A stretch of DNA of 64,000 nt. It comes from Pseudomonas chlororaphis (GTDB taxonomy: Bacteria > Pseudomonadota > Gammaproteobacteria > Pseudomonadales > Pseudomonadaceae). The stretch is from contig CP011020.1 in NCBI GenBank assembly GCA_001023535.1, positions 1,840,121 through 1,904,120 on the forward strand, in the 5' to 3' direction. The notes below the pieces were generated by a model, which made no database searches, was not told the origin of the DNA, and saw nothing but the letters and a program-made list of their open reading frames with translations. The stretch's first letter is position 1; each line of letters starts with the position of its first letter. The position numbers and the translations under genes are program-made. Of the stretch, positions 16,671-23,747 are shown piece after piece.

Positions 16671-17200
16671 TGCTCGCCCTCCGGTGCCTGGGGTTGTGGG
16701 CAAAGCGGCAAGGCTTCTTCGATGGCGTCGCGGATGTTGTTATAGGCACCGCAGCGGCAGAGGTTACCGCTCATCAGTTCACTGATCTGCGCGCCGGTCT
16801 GCGCCCGGCCCTCGTTGGCCAGGCCGACGGCCGAACAGATCTGCCCCGGCGTGCAGTAGCCGCACTGGAAGGCATCATGAGTGATGAAAGCTTGCTGCAT
16901 GGGGTGCAACGCGTCATCGCCGGCCAAGCCTTCGATGGTGGTCAATTCGACGCCGTCGCACATCACCGCCAGGGTCAGGCAGGCATTGATGCGTTTGCCA
17001 TCGCGCAACACCGTGCACGCGCCGCACTGGCCGTGGTCACAGCCTTTCTTGCTGCCTACCAGGTCCAGTTGCTCACGCAGCAGGTCCAGCAGCGTGGTCC
17101 AGGGCAATACCTGCAGCTCGCGCACCTGGCCATTGAGTGTCAGGCGGATCGGATGACGGACGAAGGACGCCTGCGTCGCTTCGGACAGGGTCGCGCTCAT
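16667..17200 (-). CDS. 2Fe-2S subunit of aldehyde oxidoreductase (PaoA/YagT-like)
   Basis: This is a 177-residue iron-sulphur subunit with two [2Fe-2S] sites: plant-type CDHGQCGACTVL plus a later Cys in INACLTLAV, and the helical-domain CGYCTPGQ and CRCGAY. Unlike E. coli PaoA, it has no twin-arginine signal before the ferredoxin fold, so the enzyme is predicted cytoplasmic. GAGG five bases before ATG 17200 supports MSATLSEA as the start over a GTG two codons earlier. It is the first gene of the operon; a GTGCGGT/ACCGCAC inverted repeat lies about 145 bp upstream. Confidence 0.9.
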   Translation of the reverse strand: MSATLSEATQASFVRHPIRLTLNGQVRELQVLPWTTLLDLLREQLDLVGSKKGCDHGQCGACTVLRDGKRINACLTLAVMCDGVELTTIEGLAGDDALHPMQQAFITHDAFQCGYCTPGQICSAVGLANEGRAQTGAQISELMSGNLCRCGAYNNIRDAIEEALPLCPQPQAPEGEQ

Positions 17201-17341
17201 AAACACCTCACGGTTGGTCGTACACTCGCGGCGTTTTGGGAAACCGCCGTCATAAGGGGTACGACTTCGGGGGGCGGTGAGCGTTCAAAGGCGTTCGTGA
17301 AGGCGAACAGGCGCGGCAAAGCGCACCTTTATGTCGCTCAA

Positions 17342-17363
17342 GTGCGGTCTCTATATACCGCAC
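17342..17363. promoter_or_regulatory. Inverted repeat upstream of the aldehyde oxidoreductase operon
   Basis: GTGCGGT (17342-17348) and ACCGCAC (17357-17363) form a perfect 7 bp inverted pair around an AT-rich centre. It lies in the 239 bp between the DJ-1 stop (17440) and the 2Fe-2S subunit start (17200). It could be an operator or a weak terminator. Nothing else distinct is seen in this gap. Confidence 0.35.
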
Positions 17364-17439
17364 CCTGTGCAATACATCGCCTTACACTCGGCGCCATGAT
17401 TAAAGCCTTCCAGCTTTCCCACAACACGCCTGACGCCAG

Positions 17440-18006
17440 TCAGGCCAGCAGTTCCGCCGCCACCACATTGCGCACGCCCTTGCCGCTGAGTTGTTCCACC
17501 AACGCCAGGGCAAACGCCAGGGCGGCGGCCGAGCCCTGGGCGGTGATGCAGTTGCCATCCACGACCACGGGTTGGTCGACAAAGGTACATCCGGACAATT
17601 GCTGGCTGACGGCGGGCAGGCAGGTCATGCGCCGTTGGCGCAGCACGCCGCAAGGTTGCAATGCCAGGGCGGGCGCTTCGGCGATGGCGGCGAAGAAGCG
17701 GCCGGCGGCGGCCTGGCCCTTGAGCAGTTGTTGCAGGGGTTGATGGGCGGCCAGGTGCTGGGCGCCGATGAGGCCGCCGGGCAGGACGATCAGGTCGAAG
17801 TCCTGCACCAGCACGTCCACCAACATGCCGTCGGCGGTCAGGCGGGTGCCACGGGCGCAGGTCAGCATCCGCCGGCCTTCGATGCTCGCCAGCACCACTT
17901 CGAGCTGCGCCCGGCGCAGGACGTCGATCAGGGTGACGGTCTGCAAGTCGTCGACACCTTCGGCAACGGCGATCAGGGCTCGGGGAATCGCGGTTCCAGC
18001 AATCAT
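17440..18006 (-). CDS. DJ-1/PfpI-family protein lacking the nucleophilic cysteine
   Basis: This 188-residue protein has the DJ-1/YajL fold. VTLIDVLRRAQLEVVLAS, the DLIVLPGGLIGAQHL strand-loop and a C-terminal FALALVEQLSGK are recognisable. The nucleophile elbow, normally AAICAAP in YajL, reads AAIAEAP here (Ala109 for Cys), and the usual acidic partner region GSEE reads GVDD. It therefore probably lacks the Cys-dependent glyoxalase or deglycase chemistry claimed for the family. It lies between the aldehyde oxidoreductase operon and MITE copy 2 on the same strand. The function is unknown. Confidence 0.82.
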   Translation of the reverse strand: MIAGTAIPRALIAVAEGVDDLQTVTLIDVLRRAQLEVVLASIEGRRMLTCARGTRLTADGMLVDVLVQDFDLIVLPGGLIGAQHLAAHQPLQQLLKGQAAAGRFFAAIAEAPALALQPCGVLRQRRMTCLPAVSQQLSGCTFVDQPVVVDGNCITAQGSAAALAFALALVEQLSGKGVRNVVAAELLA

Positions 18007-18040
18007 GGGTGTTCTCCGCAGGGGTGTTCCTGAAGACTAG

Positions 18041-18193
18041 GCTGTGTACGAAATAGTTTGAAACGCAGGTTAGGCAAGGCAAAAACCGGCGAGGAACGAC
18101 CGGGGTCGCGCTCGACTTGACTGGTTGTCAATGAGCATTCCGAGCCGGTTTTTAACGCCGCATAACCAAGTTTCAAGCTATTTCGTACATAGC
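18041..18193. mobile_element. MITE-like element, copy 2 (153 bp, CTAG target duplication)
   Basis: CTAG flanks both ends (18037-18040 and 18194-18197). The terminal sequences GCTGTGTACGAAATAG and, on the other strand, GCTATGTACGAAATAG match at 15 of 16 positions and the match continues inward. The core shares blocks such as GAGCATTCCGAGCCGG and CCGGCGAGGAACG with copy 1 in inverted orientation. A central palindrome TTGAC-TGGTT-GTCAA replaces TTTAC-TCCA-GTAAA of copy 1. It is non-coding and presumably folds into one long hairpin. Confidence 0.85.
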
Positions 18194-18232
18194 CTAGTCA
18201 GGTTTGCCGGACTGCGTCCTGCCAACTGCCCG

Positions 18233-18676
18233 TCACTTGATATACAACTGGGTCGACATCCGATTGCCCGGCGCATTGATCGAGACGTTGCTGTAGCTGA
18301 AGGTGCCCTCCTGCTTGCCCTTCAGGTCGAAGATGTACAGATAGCCGACGACCTTGGTGCGGCTCGAACAATCGTTGAGATTGCCATTGCTGAACGCGCA
18401 CACCGGCGAGCGGGTGCCGTCGACTTCGAAGCCGTCCAGCGTGACATGGGGCTGGCGGCCATAGCCGACTTCCAGCACATAGACCTTGATGTTCGCACCA
18501 CTGTGGTCACAACGGGTCTGTGCCTGCCCGGGGGTGATGTCCTCGAAGCCACAGGCCGGCGACTCGACCTTGAGCACCTTGACCTCGCTCAACGGCGGTG
18601 CCGAGGCGGCATTGACGGGCAGGCCGGGCAACCACAGGCCCAACGCGCAAGCCAAGGCCAGCAGATTTCTGTTCAT
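18233..18676 (-). CDS. Small secreted protein, DUF4879/YolA-like
   Basis: This 147-residue protein has a clear signal peptide (MNRNLLALACALGLWLPGLPVNA). Paired cysteines (SPACGF, TRCDHS, PVCAF, NDCSS) suggest two disulphides in the periplasm or outside the cell. The segment NIKVYVLEVGYG and the ending NRMSTQLYIK resemble the DUF4879 family, which includes the secreted Bacillus protein YolA. I recognise the family from memory only. It diverges from the NCS2 permease gene across 210 bp in which I see no distinct element. Confidence 0.65.
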   Translation of the reverse strand: MNRNLLALACALGLWLPGLPVNAASAPPLSEVKVLKVESPACGFEDITPGQAQTRCDHSGANIKVYVLEVGYGRQPHVTLDGFEVDGTRSPVCAFSNGNLNDCSSRTKVVGYLYIFDLKGKQEGTFSYSNVSINAPGNRMSTQLYIK

Positions 18677-18886
18677 GTGAGACCTATCGAGCTTCTGAAC
18701 CGCGCGCAGTATGGCGCTCTTTTTGCTTCGGTAAAACATCGACGACGATCGCAGCCACATGGCCACGCTGCTGGTATGATGCGCGGCTTTTTCCGACCCG
18801 CAGAAAATTCAGGCGCCCCTGGCGGTCTGTGCTTTGCTGTTGAGGTCGATACATTCACGGCGCCCTGCGCGCCACGGGGAGCAGAC

Positions 18887-20182
18887 ATGCTGGAAAGGCT
18901 GTTTCAACTCAAGGCACACAACACCAACGTGCGGACCGAGATCCTGGCGGGCGTCACGACCTTCCTGGCCATGGCCTACATCCTGTTCGTCAACCCGAGC
19001 ATCCTCGGCGAAACCGGCATGGACAAGGGCGCCGTATTCGTCGCCACGTGCCTGGCGGCAGCCATCGGCTCCACGGTCATGGGGCTGATCGCCAACTACC
19101 CGATCGCCCTGGCCCCGGGCATGGGCTTGAACGCCTTCTTCACCTACACCGTGGTCCTGCACATGGGCCATACCTGGCAAGTGGCGCTGGGCGCGGTGTT
19201 CGTCTCTGCGGTGCTGTTCTTCCTGCTGTCGATCTTTCGCATCCGCGAGTGGATCATCAACAGCATCCCGCTGCCATTGCGCTCGGCCATCGCCGCCGGC
19301 ATCGGCCTGTTCCTGGCGCTGATCGCCCTGAACAACGCCGGCATCGTGGTGAAAAACCCGGCGACCATGGTCGGCCTCGGCGACCTGAAGCAACCGGCGC
19401 CAATCCTCGCCACGCTCGGTTTTGTCCTGATCGTCGCGCTCGAAGCACTGAAAGTGCGCGGGGCCGTGCTGATCGGCATCCTCGCGGTGACCATCGTCTC
19501 GATCCTGATGGGCTTCACCCCGTTCGGCGGCGTGATATCGATGCCGCCCTCCCTGGCCCCGACCTTCCTGCAACTGGACATCAAGGGCGCCCTGGACATC
19601 GGCCTGGTCAGCGTGATCTTCGCTTTCCTGTTCGTCGACCTGTTCGACAACTCCGGCACCCTGATCGGCGTCGCCAAGCGCGCCGGGCTGATGGGCAAGG
19701 ACGGCCACATGCCGAAGATGGGCCGTGCGCTGATCGCCGACAGCACCGCCGCCATGGCCGGTTCGCTGCTGGGCACCTCCACCACCACCAGCTACATCGA
19801 GTCGGCGGCGGGCGTCAGTGCCGGCGGCCGCACCGGCCTGACCGCCATCGTGGTGGCGGTCCTGTTCCTGCTGGCGTTGTTCTTCTCGCCACTGGCAGGC
19901 AGCGTCCCGGCGTTCGCCACCGCGCCGGCCTTGCTGTTCGTCGCCGTACTGATGACTTCGGGCCTGGCGGAAATCGACTGGGACGACATCACCGTCGCCG
20001 CCCCGGTGGTGGTGACCGCGCTGGCCATGCCGTTCACCTACTCCATCGCCAACGGCATCGCCTTCGGTTTCATCGCCTGGACCGCCATCAAGCTGGTGTC
20101 GGGCCGTGGCCGTGAGCTGAACCCGGCGCTGGTCATCCTGTCCATCCTGTTCGTGATCAAGTTGGGTTGGTTCAACGCATGA
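18887..20182 (+). CDS. NCS2-family purine-type permease
   Basis: This is a 431-residue inner-membrane transporter of the NCS2 (AzgA/AdeP/PbuG) group, which imports adenine, guanine or hypoxanthine with protons. Landmarks are [25 protein letters not shown] near the start, [38 protein letters not shown] and [21 protein letters not shown]. The ATG at 18887 follows a GGGGAGCAGAC leader and gives the usual family start [13 protein letters not shown]. Its stop overlaps the trmA start (ATGA), so the two are probably co-translated. The exact purine cannot be told from sequence. Confidence 0.9.
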   Translation: MLERLFQLKAHNTNVRTEILAGVTTFLAMAYILFVNPSILGETGMDKGAVFVATCLAAAIGSTVMGLIANYPIALAPGMGLNAFFTYTVVLHMGHTWQVALGAVFVSAVLFFLLSIFRIREWIINSIPLPLRSAIAAGIGLFLALIALNNAGIVVKNPATMVGLGDLKQPAPILATLGFVLIVALEALKVRGAVLIGILAVTIVSILMGFTPFGGVISMPPSLAPTFLQLDIKGALDIGLVSVIFAFLFVDLFDNSGTLIGVAKRAGLMGKDGHMPKMGRALIADSTAAMAGSLLGTSTTTSYIESAAGVSAGGRTGLTAIVVAVLFLLALFFSPLAGSVPAFATAPALLFVAVLMTSGLAEIDWDDITVAAPVVVTALAMPFTYSIANGIAFGFIAWTAIKLVSGRGRELNPALVILSILFVIKLGWFNA

Positions 20183-21258
20183 CTTTCGATTCCCAGGCGT
20201 ACGCCACGCAGCTCCAGGACAAGGTCACCCGCTTGCGTGAGCTGCTGGCCCCCTTCGATGCGCCGCAACCCGAGGTGTTCGACTCGCCACTGCAGAACTT
20301 CCGCCTGCGGGCCGAATTCCGCCTGTGGCGCGAGGCCGGCGAGCGGCACTACGCGATGTTCTCCCAGGAAGACAAACGCACGCCGATCCTCATCGAGACG
20401 TTCCCTATCGCCAGCCTGCGCATCAACCAGTTGATGCCGCAACTCAAAGCCGCCTGGCAGGCCAGCGCGCCCCTGAGCCACAAGCTGTTCCAGGTGGAGT
20501 TCCTGACCACCCTGGCCGGCGACGCGATGATCACCCTGTGTTATCACCGTCCGCTGGACGAGCATTGGCATGCCGCCGCCACGCAACTGGCCAACGACTT
20601 GGGCGTCAGCATCATTGGCCGCTCCAAGGGCAAGCGAGAAGTGATCGGCCACGACTACGTGGTGGAGCGCCTTGAAGTGGGCGGCCGCACCTTCAGCTAT
20701 CGCCAGCCCGAAGGCGCCTTCACCCAGCCCAACGGCACGGTGAACCAGAAGATGCTCAATTGGGCCTACGACGCCTTGGGCGATCGCAACGACGACTTGT
20801 TGGAACTGTACTGCGGCAACGGCAACTTTACCCTGCCCCTGGCAACCCGCGTACGCAACGTGCTGGCCACCGAAATCAGCAAGACTTCGGTGAACGCGGC
20901 GCTGAGCAACCTGGACGAAAACGCCGTGGCTAACGTGAAGCTGGTGCGCTTGTCGGCGGAAGAATTGACCGAAGCGTTGAACGAAGTCCGGCCGTTCCGC
21001 CGCTTGCAGGGCATCGACCTGAAAAGCTACGCGTTCGGCAGCGTCTTCGTCGATCCGCCGCGCGCAGGCATGGACCCGGACACCTGCGAACTGACCCGGC
21101 GCTTCGACAACATCCTGTACATCTCCTGCAACCCGGAAACCCTCGCCGCCAACATCGCGCAACTGAACGACACCCACCGCATCACGCGCTGCGCGTTGTT
21201 CGACCAATTCCCCTGGACCCATCACATGGAATCCGGGGTGTTGCTGACCCGGCGTTGA
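20179..21258 (+). CDS. trmA: tRNA (uracil-5-)-methyltransferase TrmA
   Basis: TrmA makes m5U54 (the T of the T-loop) in tRNA using SAM. The 359-residue chain shows [16 protein letters not shown] (motif I), [14 protein letters not shown] (motif IV) and the catalytic cysteine in [15 protein letters not shown]. It ends [18 protein letters not shown], the typical class ending with a catalytic Glu. It overlaps the permease stop by ATGA. The start MTFDSQAYA is preferred over a start four codons earlier. A REPIN follows 27 bp downstream. Confidence 0.96.
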   Translation: MTFDSQAYATQLQDKVTRLRELLAPFDAPQPEVFDSPLQNFRLRAEFRLWREAGERHYAMFSQEDKRTPILIETFPIASLRINQLMPQLKAAWQASAPLSHKLFQVEFLTTLAGDAMITLCYHRPLDEHWHAAATQLANDLGVSIIGRSKGKREVIGHDYVVERLEVGGRTFSYRQPEGAFTQPNGTVNQKMLNWAYDALGDRNDDLLELYCGNGNFTLPLATRVRNVLATEISKTSVNAALSNLDENAVANVKLVRLSAEELTEALNEVRPFRRLQGIDLKSYAFGSVFVDPPRAGMDPDTCELTRRFDNILYISCNPETLAANIAQLNDTHRITRCALFDQFPWTHHMESGVLLTRR

Positions 21259-21285
21259 GGCGATTCCCTCGCCACCTACCCCACA

Positions 21286-21410
21286 GTGGCGAGGGAGCTT
21301 GCTCCCGCTGGACTGCGCAGCAGTCCCAAACCCTACTTCATACACCCCAGATAACCGGTGCATAACTCGGGTCTGCTTCGCAGCCCAGCGGGAGCGAGCT
21401 CCCTCGCCAC
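21286..21410. repeat. REPIN of the GTGGCGAGGGAGC type
   Basis: The left arm 21286-21311 (starting GTGGCGAGGGAGCTTGCTCC) and right arm 21385-21410 are inverted copies that match at 25 of 26 positions. Inner segments GACTGCGCAGCAGTC and GGTCTGCTTCGCAGCCC form the smaller hairpins. This is a different REP family from the GTGGGAGCGGGC type at 5849 and 22869. It lies between trmA and aroQ; the rest of that 307 bp gap shows no gene. Confidence 0.88.
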
Positions 21411-21565
21411 AGATTTGATATCGGGCATAGCCGCTGTTCGATCATCGAACACTTATTGAGCGCCGACAGCGGCTTCGTTTGACCAAACTAACCATCTAGT
21501 ACAATTTATCTCCAACGGCTGGAACCCGGCCAACACCAACAATAAAAAGTGTGGAGAGAATTGCG

Positions 21566-22006
21566 ATGCCTCCGATCGTCCTGGTGCTGAACGGCCCGAA
21601 CCTGAACCTGCTCGGCACTCGCGAGCCGGCCACCTATGGCCATGAAACCCTGGCGGACATTTCCGCGTTGTGCGCACGCGCCGCTGAAGAGTTCGGCCTG
21701 GCGGTGGAGTTTCGCCAGACCAACCAGGAAGGTGAACTGCTCGACTGGATTCACGGCGCCCGTGGCCGCTGTGCCGGTATCGTCATCAACCCGGCCGCCT
21801 GGACCCACACCTCCGTGGCGATCCGTGACGCCCTGGTGGCCAGCGAAATCCCGGTGATCGAAGTGCATTTGTCCAACGTCCATGCGCGGGAAACCTTCCG
21901 CCACCACTCCTTCGTCTCCTCCATCGCCATCGGCGTGATGTGCGGGTTTGGCAGCCACGGCTATCGCCTGGCCCTGGAGCATTTCAGTCAGCGGTTGAAG
22001 GGTTGA
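21566..22006 (+). CDS. aroQ: Type II 3-dehydroquinate dehydratase
   Basis: This enzyme reversibly converts 3-dehydroquinate to 3-dehydroshikimate. The 146-residue dodecameric-type protein shows [19 protein letters not shown] with the catalytic Arg and Tyr, [17 protein letters not shown], and [12 protein letters not shown] with the active-site His. ATG 21566 has GGAG nine bases upstream; an in-frame GTG five codons earlier is less likely. It is followed 5 bp later by an AroE-like gene and lies near a dehydroshikimate dehydratase. It is therefore probably the catabolic isozyme of quinate use rather than the biosynthetic one, an inference from context. Confidence 0.94.
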   Translation: MPPIVLVLNGPNLNLLGTREPATYGHETLADISALCARAAEEFGLAVEFRQTNQEGELLDWIHGARGRCAGIVINPAAWTHTSVAIRDALVASEIPVIEVHLSNVHARETFRHHSFVSSIAIGVMCGFGSHGYRLALEHFSQRLKG

Positions 22007-22011
22007 TCCAC

Positions 22012-22863
22012 ATGTCGAACATCACTGTGCTCGCCGGGCTGATCGGCGCCGGTATCCAGGCCTCGCGCACCCCTGCCCTGCACGAGCACGAAGGCGACGC
22101 CCAAGGCATGCGCTACCTCTACCGGTTGATCGACCTCGATGCGCTGACACTCGACAGCAGCGCCCTGCCCGACCTGCTGGCCGCCGCCGAACGCATGAGC
22201 TTTACCGGCCTGAACATCACCTTTCCGTGCAAGCAGGCGATCATCCCGCTGCTGGACGAACTGTCGCCCGAAGCCCGCGGCATCGGCGCGGTGAATACCG
22301 TGGTGCTCAAGGACGGCAAACGCGTCGGCCACAACACCGATTGCCTGGGGTTCGCCGAAGGGTTTCGCCGTGGCCTGGGGGATGTTTCCCGCGGGCACGT
22401 GGTCCAGATGGGCGCCGGCGGCGCCGGTGCGGCCGTTGCCCACGCGCTATTGGCTGAAGGCGTACAGACGCTGAGTATTTTCGATGTGGAAGTCAGCCGC
22501 GCCGAGGCCTTGGCCCACAACCTGAACCAACACTTCGGCGCCGGTCGCGCCCGGGCCGGGCATGACTTGCCCGCCGCCATGGCCGAGGCCGACGGCCTGG
22601 TCAACACCACCCCGATGGGCATGACGAAGTTGCCGGGCATGCCGGTGCCGGTCGAGCTGTTGCGGGGCGCGTTGTGGGTGGCGGAAATCGTCTACTTCCC
22701 CCTGGAAACCGAACTGCTGCGCAACGCCCGCGCCTTGGGCTGCCGCACACTCGATGGCGGCACCATGGCCGTGTTCCAGGCGGTGAAGGCCTTTGAATTG
22801 TTCAGCGGCGTGGTGCCGGATGCGCAGCGGATGCTGGAACATTTCCAGCGCATGAATCACTGA
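22012..22863 (+). CDS. Shikimate/quinate dehydrogenase (AroE family)
   Basis: This 283-residue NAD(P)-dependent oxidoreductase interconverts shikimate (or quinate) and its dehydro form. Catalytic Lys lies in GLNITFPCKQ, the substrate Asp in GHNTDCLGF, the dinucleotide loop is VVQMGAGGAGAA, and the C-terminal MAVFQAVKAFELFSG holds the substrate-binding Gln. The substrate-end motif ASRTPALHEHEG differs from the SxSxSP of biosynthetic AroE, which fits a catabolic paralogue such as AroE3/QuiB-type enzymes. It is 5 bp after aroQ. A REPIN and then a convergent TetR gene follow. Confidence 0.88.
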   Translation: MSNITVLAGLIGAGIQASRTPALHEHEGDAQGMRYLYRLIDLDALTLDSSALPDLLAAAERMSFTGLNITFPCKQAIIPLLDELSPEARGIGAVNTVVLKDGKRVGHNTDCLGFAEGFRRGLGDVSRGHVVQMGAGGAGAAVAHALLAEGVQTLSIFDVEVSRAEALAHNLNQHFGAGRARAGHDLPAAMAEADGLVNTTPMGMTKLPGMPVPVELLRGALWVAEIVYFPLETELLRNARALGCRTLDGGTMAVFQAVKAFELFSGVVPDAQRMLEHFQRMNH

Positions 22864-22868
22864 GGACC

Positions 22869-22961
22869 CGTGGGAGCGGGCTAGCTCGCGAATGCGATCC
22901 GACAGTCAACCTCCATGGCGACTGTGCGGGCCCTTTCGCAAGCAAGCCCGCTCCCACAGGG
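22869..22961. repeat. REPIN after the aroQ-aroE pair
   Basis: The arms CCGTGGGAGCGGGCTAGCTC and, at the right, AAGCAAGCCCGCTCCCACAG are inverted copies of the GTGGGAGCGGGC REP family. They lie about 95 bp apart end to end between the convergent aroE-like and tetR genes. Confidence 0.82.
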
Positions 22962-22968
22962 GTTGCGT

Positions 22969-23646
22969 TCAGGCCTGCAAATAGCGCAGCACCGACTCGC
23001 AGATCATCTGGCGATGACGCTGCTTGATCGCTTCGTCCGATAGGTCGATCTGAAAAATCTCGCCGAAGGTGTGGCGGTTCGACACCCGGTGAAAACAGAA
23101 CGAACTGATCAGCAAGTGCACATCCAGCGGTGCCAGGCCCGCCCGGAACACGCCTTCTTCAGCGCCCCGCCGCAGGATCAGGTCGAGGGAGTCGAGGATG
23201 GTGCTGTTCATCGCCTTGATCACCCGCGACTGCTTGACGTACTCGGCGTTATGGATGTTCTCGATGGCGACGATCCGCACGAAATCCACATTGCGATCAT
23301 GGTGGTCGAACGTGAACTCCACCAGGCGCCGTATCGCGTGGACCGGCGCCAGCTCGGCCAGGTGCAGCCGGCCCTCGGTGCTGCGGATATCGCCGTAGAG
23401 CTTCTCCAGCACCTCGATGTACAGCTGCTCCTTGCTGCCGAAGTAGTAATAGATCATGCGCTTGGAGGTATGGATGCGTTCGGCGATGGCATCGACCCGG
23501 GCGCCGGCCAGGCCCTGCTGGACGAATTCGACGATGGCTTCCTGAAGAATGTTTTCCCGGGTTTTCTCCGGGTTGTTCTTGCGACTCTTGCGTGGCGCGA
23601 CGAGGGGCTCGTCGAGGTCTGCGGGAAGCTCTGGATTCATAGTCAT
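22969..23646 (-). CDS. TetR-family regulator of the quinate/shikimate locus
   Basis: This is a 225-residue TetR-type repressor. The N-terminal helix-turn-helix is clear: ENILQEAIVEFVQQGLAGARVDAIAERIHTSKRMIYYYFGSKEQLYIEVLEKLY (residues ~31-84). The remaining helices form the ligand domain. It is 101 bp downstream of the quiC-type gene on the same strand, and sits among aroQ, aroE and the MFS gene. It probably controls the locus in response to quinate, shikimate or an intermediate (inference). Two ATGs (23646, 23640) are possible starts; the longer is given. Confidence 0.85.
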   Translation of the reverse strand: MTMNPELPADLDEPLVAPRKSRKNNPEKTRENILQEAIVEFVQQGLAGARVDAIAERIHTSKRMIYYYFGSKEQLYIEVLEKLYGDIRSTEGRLHLAELAPVHAIRRLVEFTFDHHDRNVDFVRIVAIENIHNAEYVKQSRVIKAMNSTILDSLDLILRRGAEEGVFRAGLAPLDVHLLISSFCFHRVSNRHTFGEIFQIDLSDEAIKQRHRQMICESVLRYLQA

Positions 23647-23747
23647 TGTGGGCTCACGGCCATCACTGCAAGGCTTGCGATTATGGGCCGCACCGTGCAG
23701 TGAAGGAAGTCACGGGGCCGCCCTTTGCCGCCACTTTTACGATTTCC

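Noticed and set aside
18125..18886. A long N-terminal extension of the NCS2 permease frame
   Set aside because: The frame is open by chance across the MITE and antisense to the small secreted protein gene. The permease family start is at 18887 with a suitable leader.
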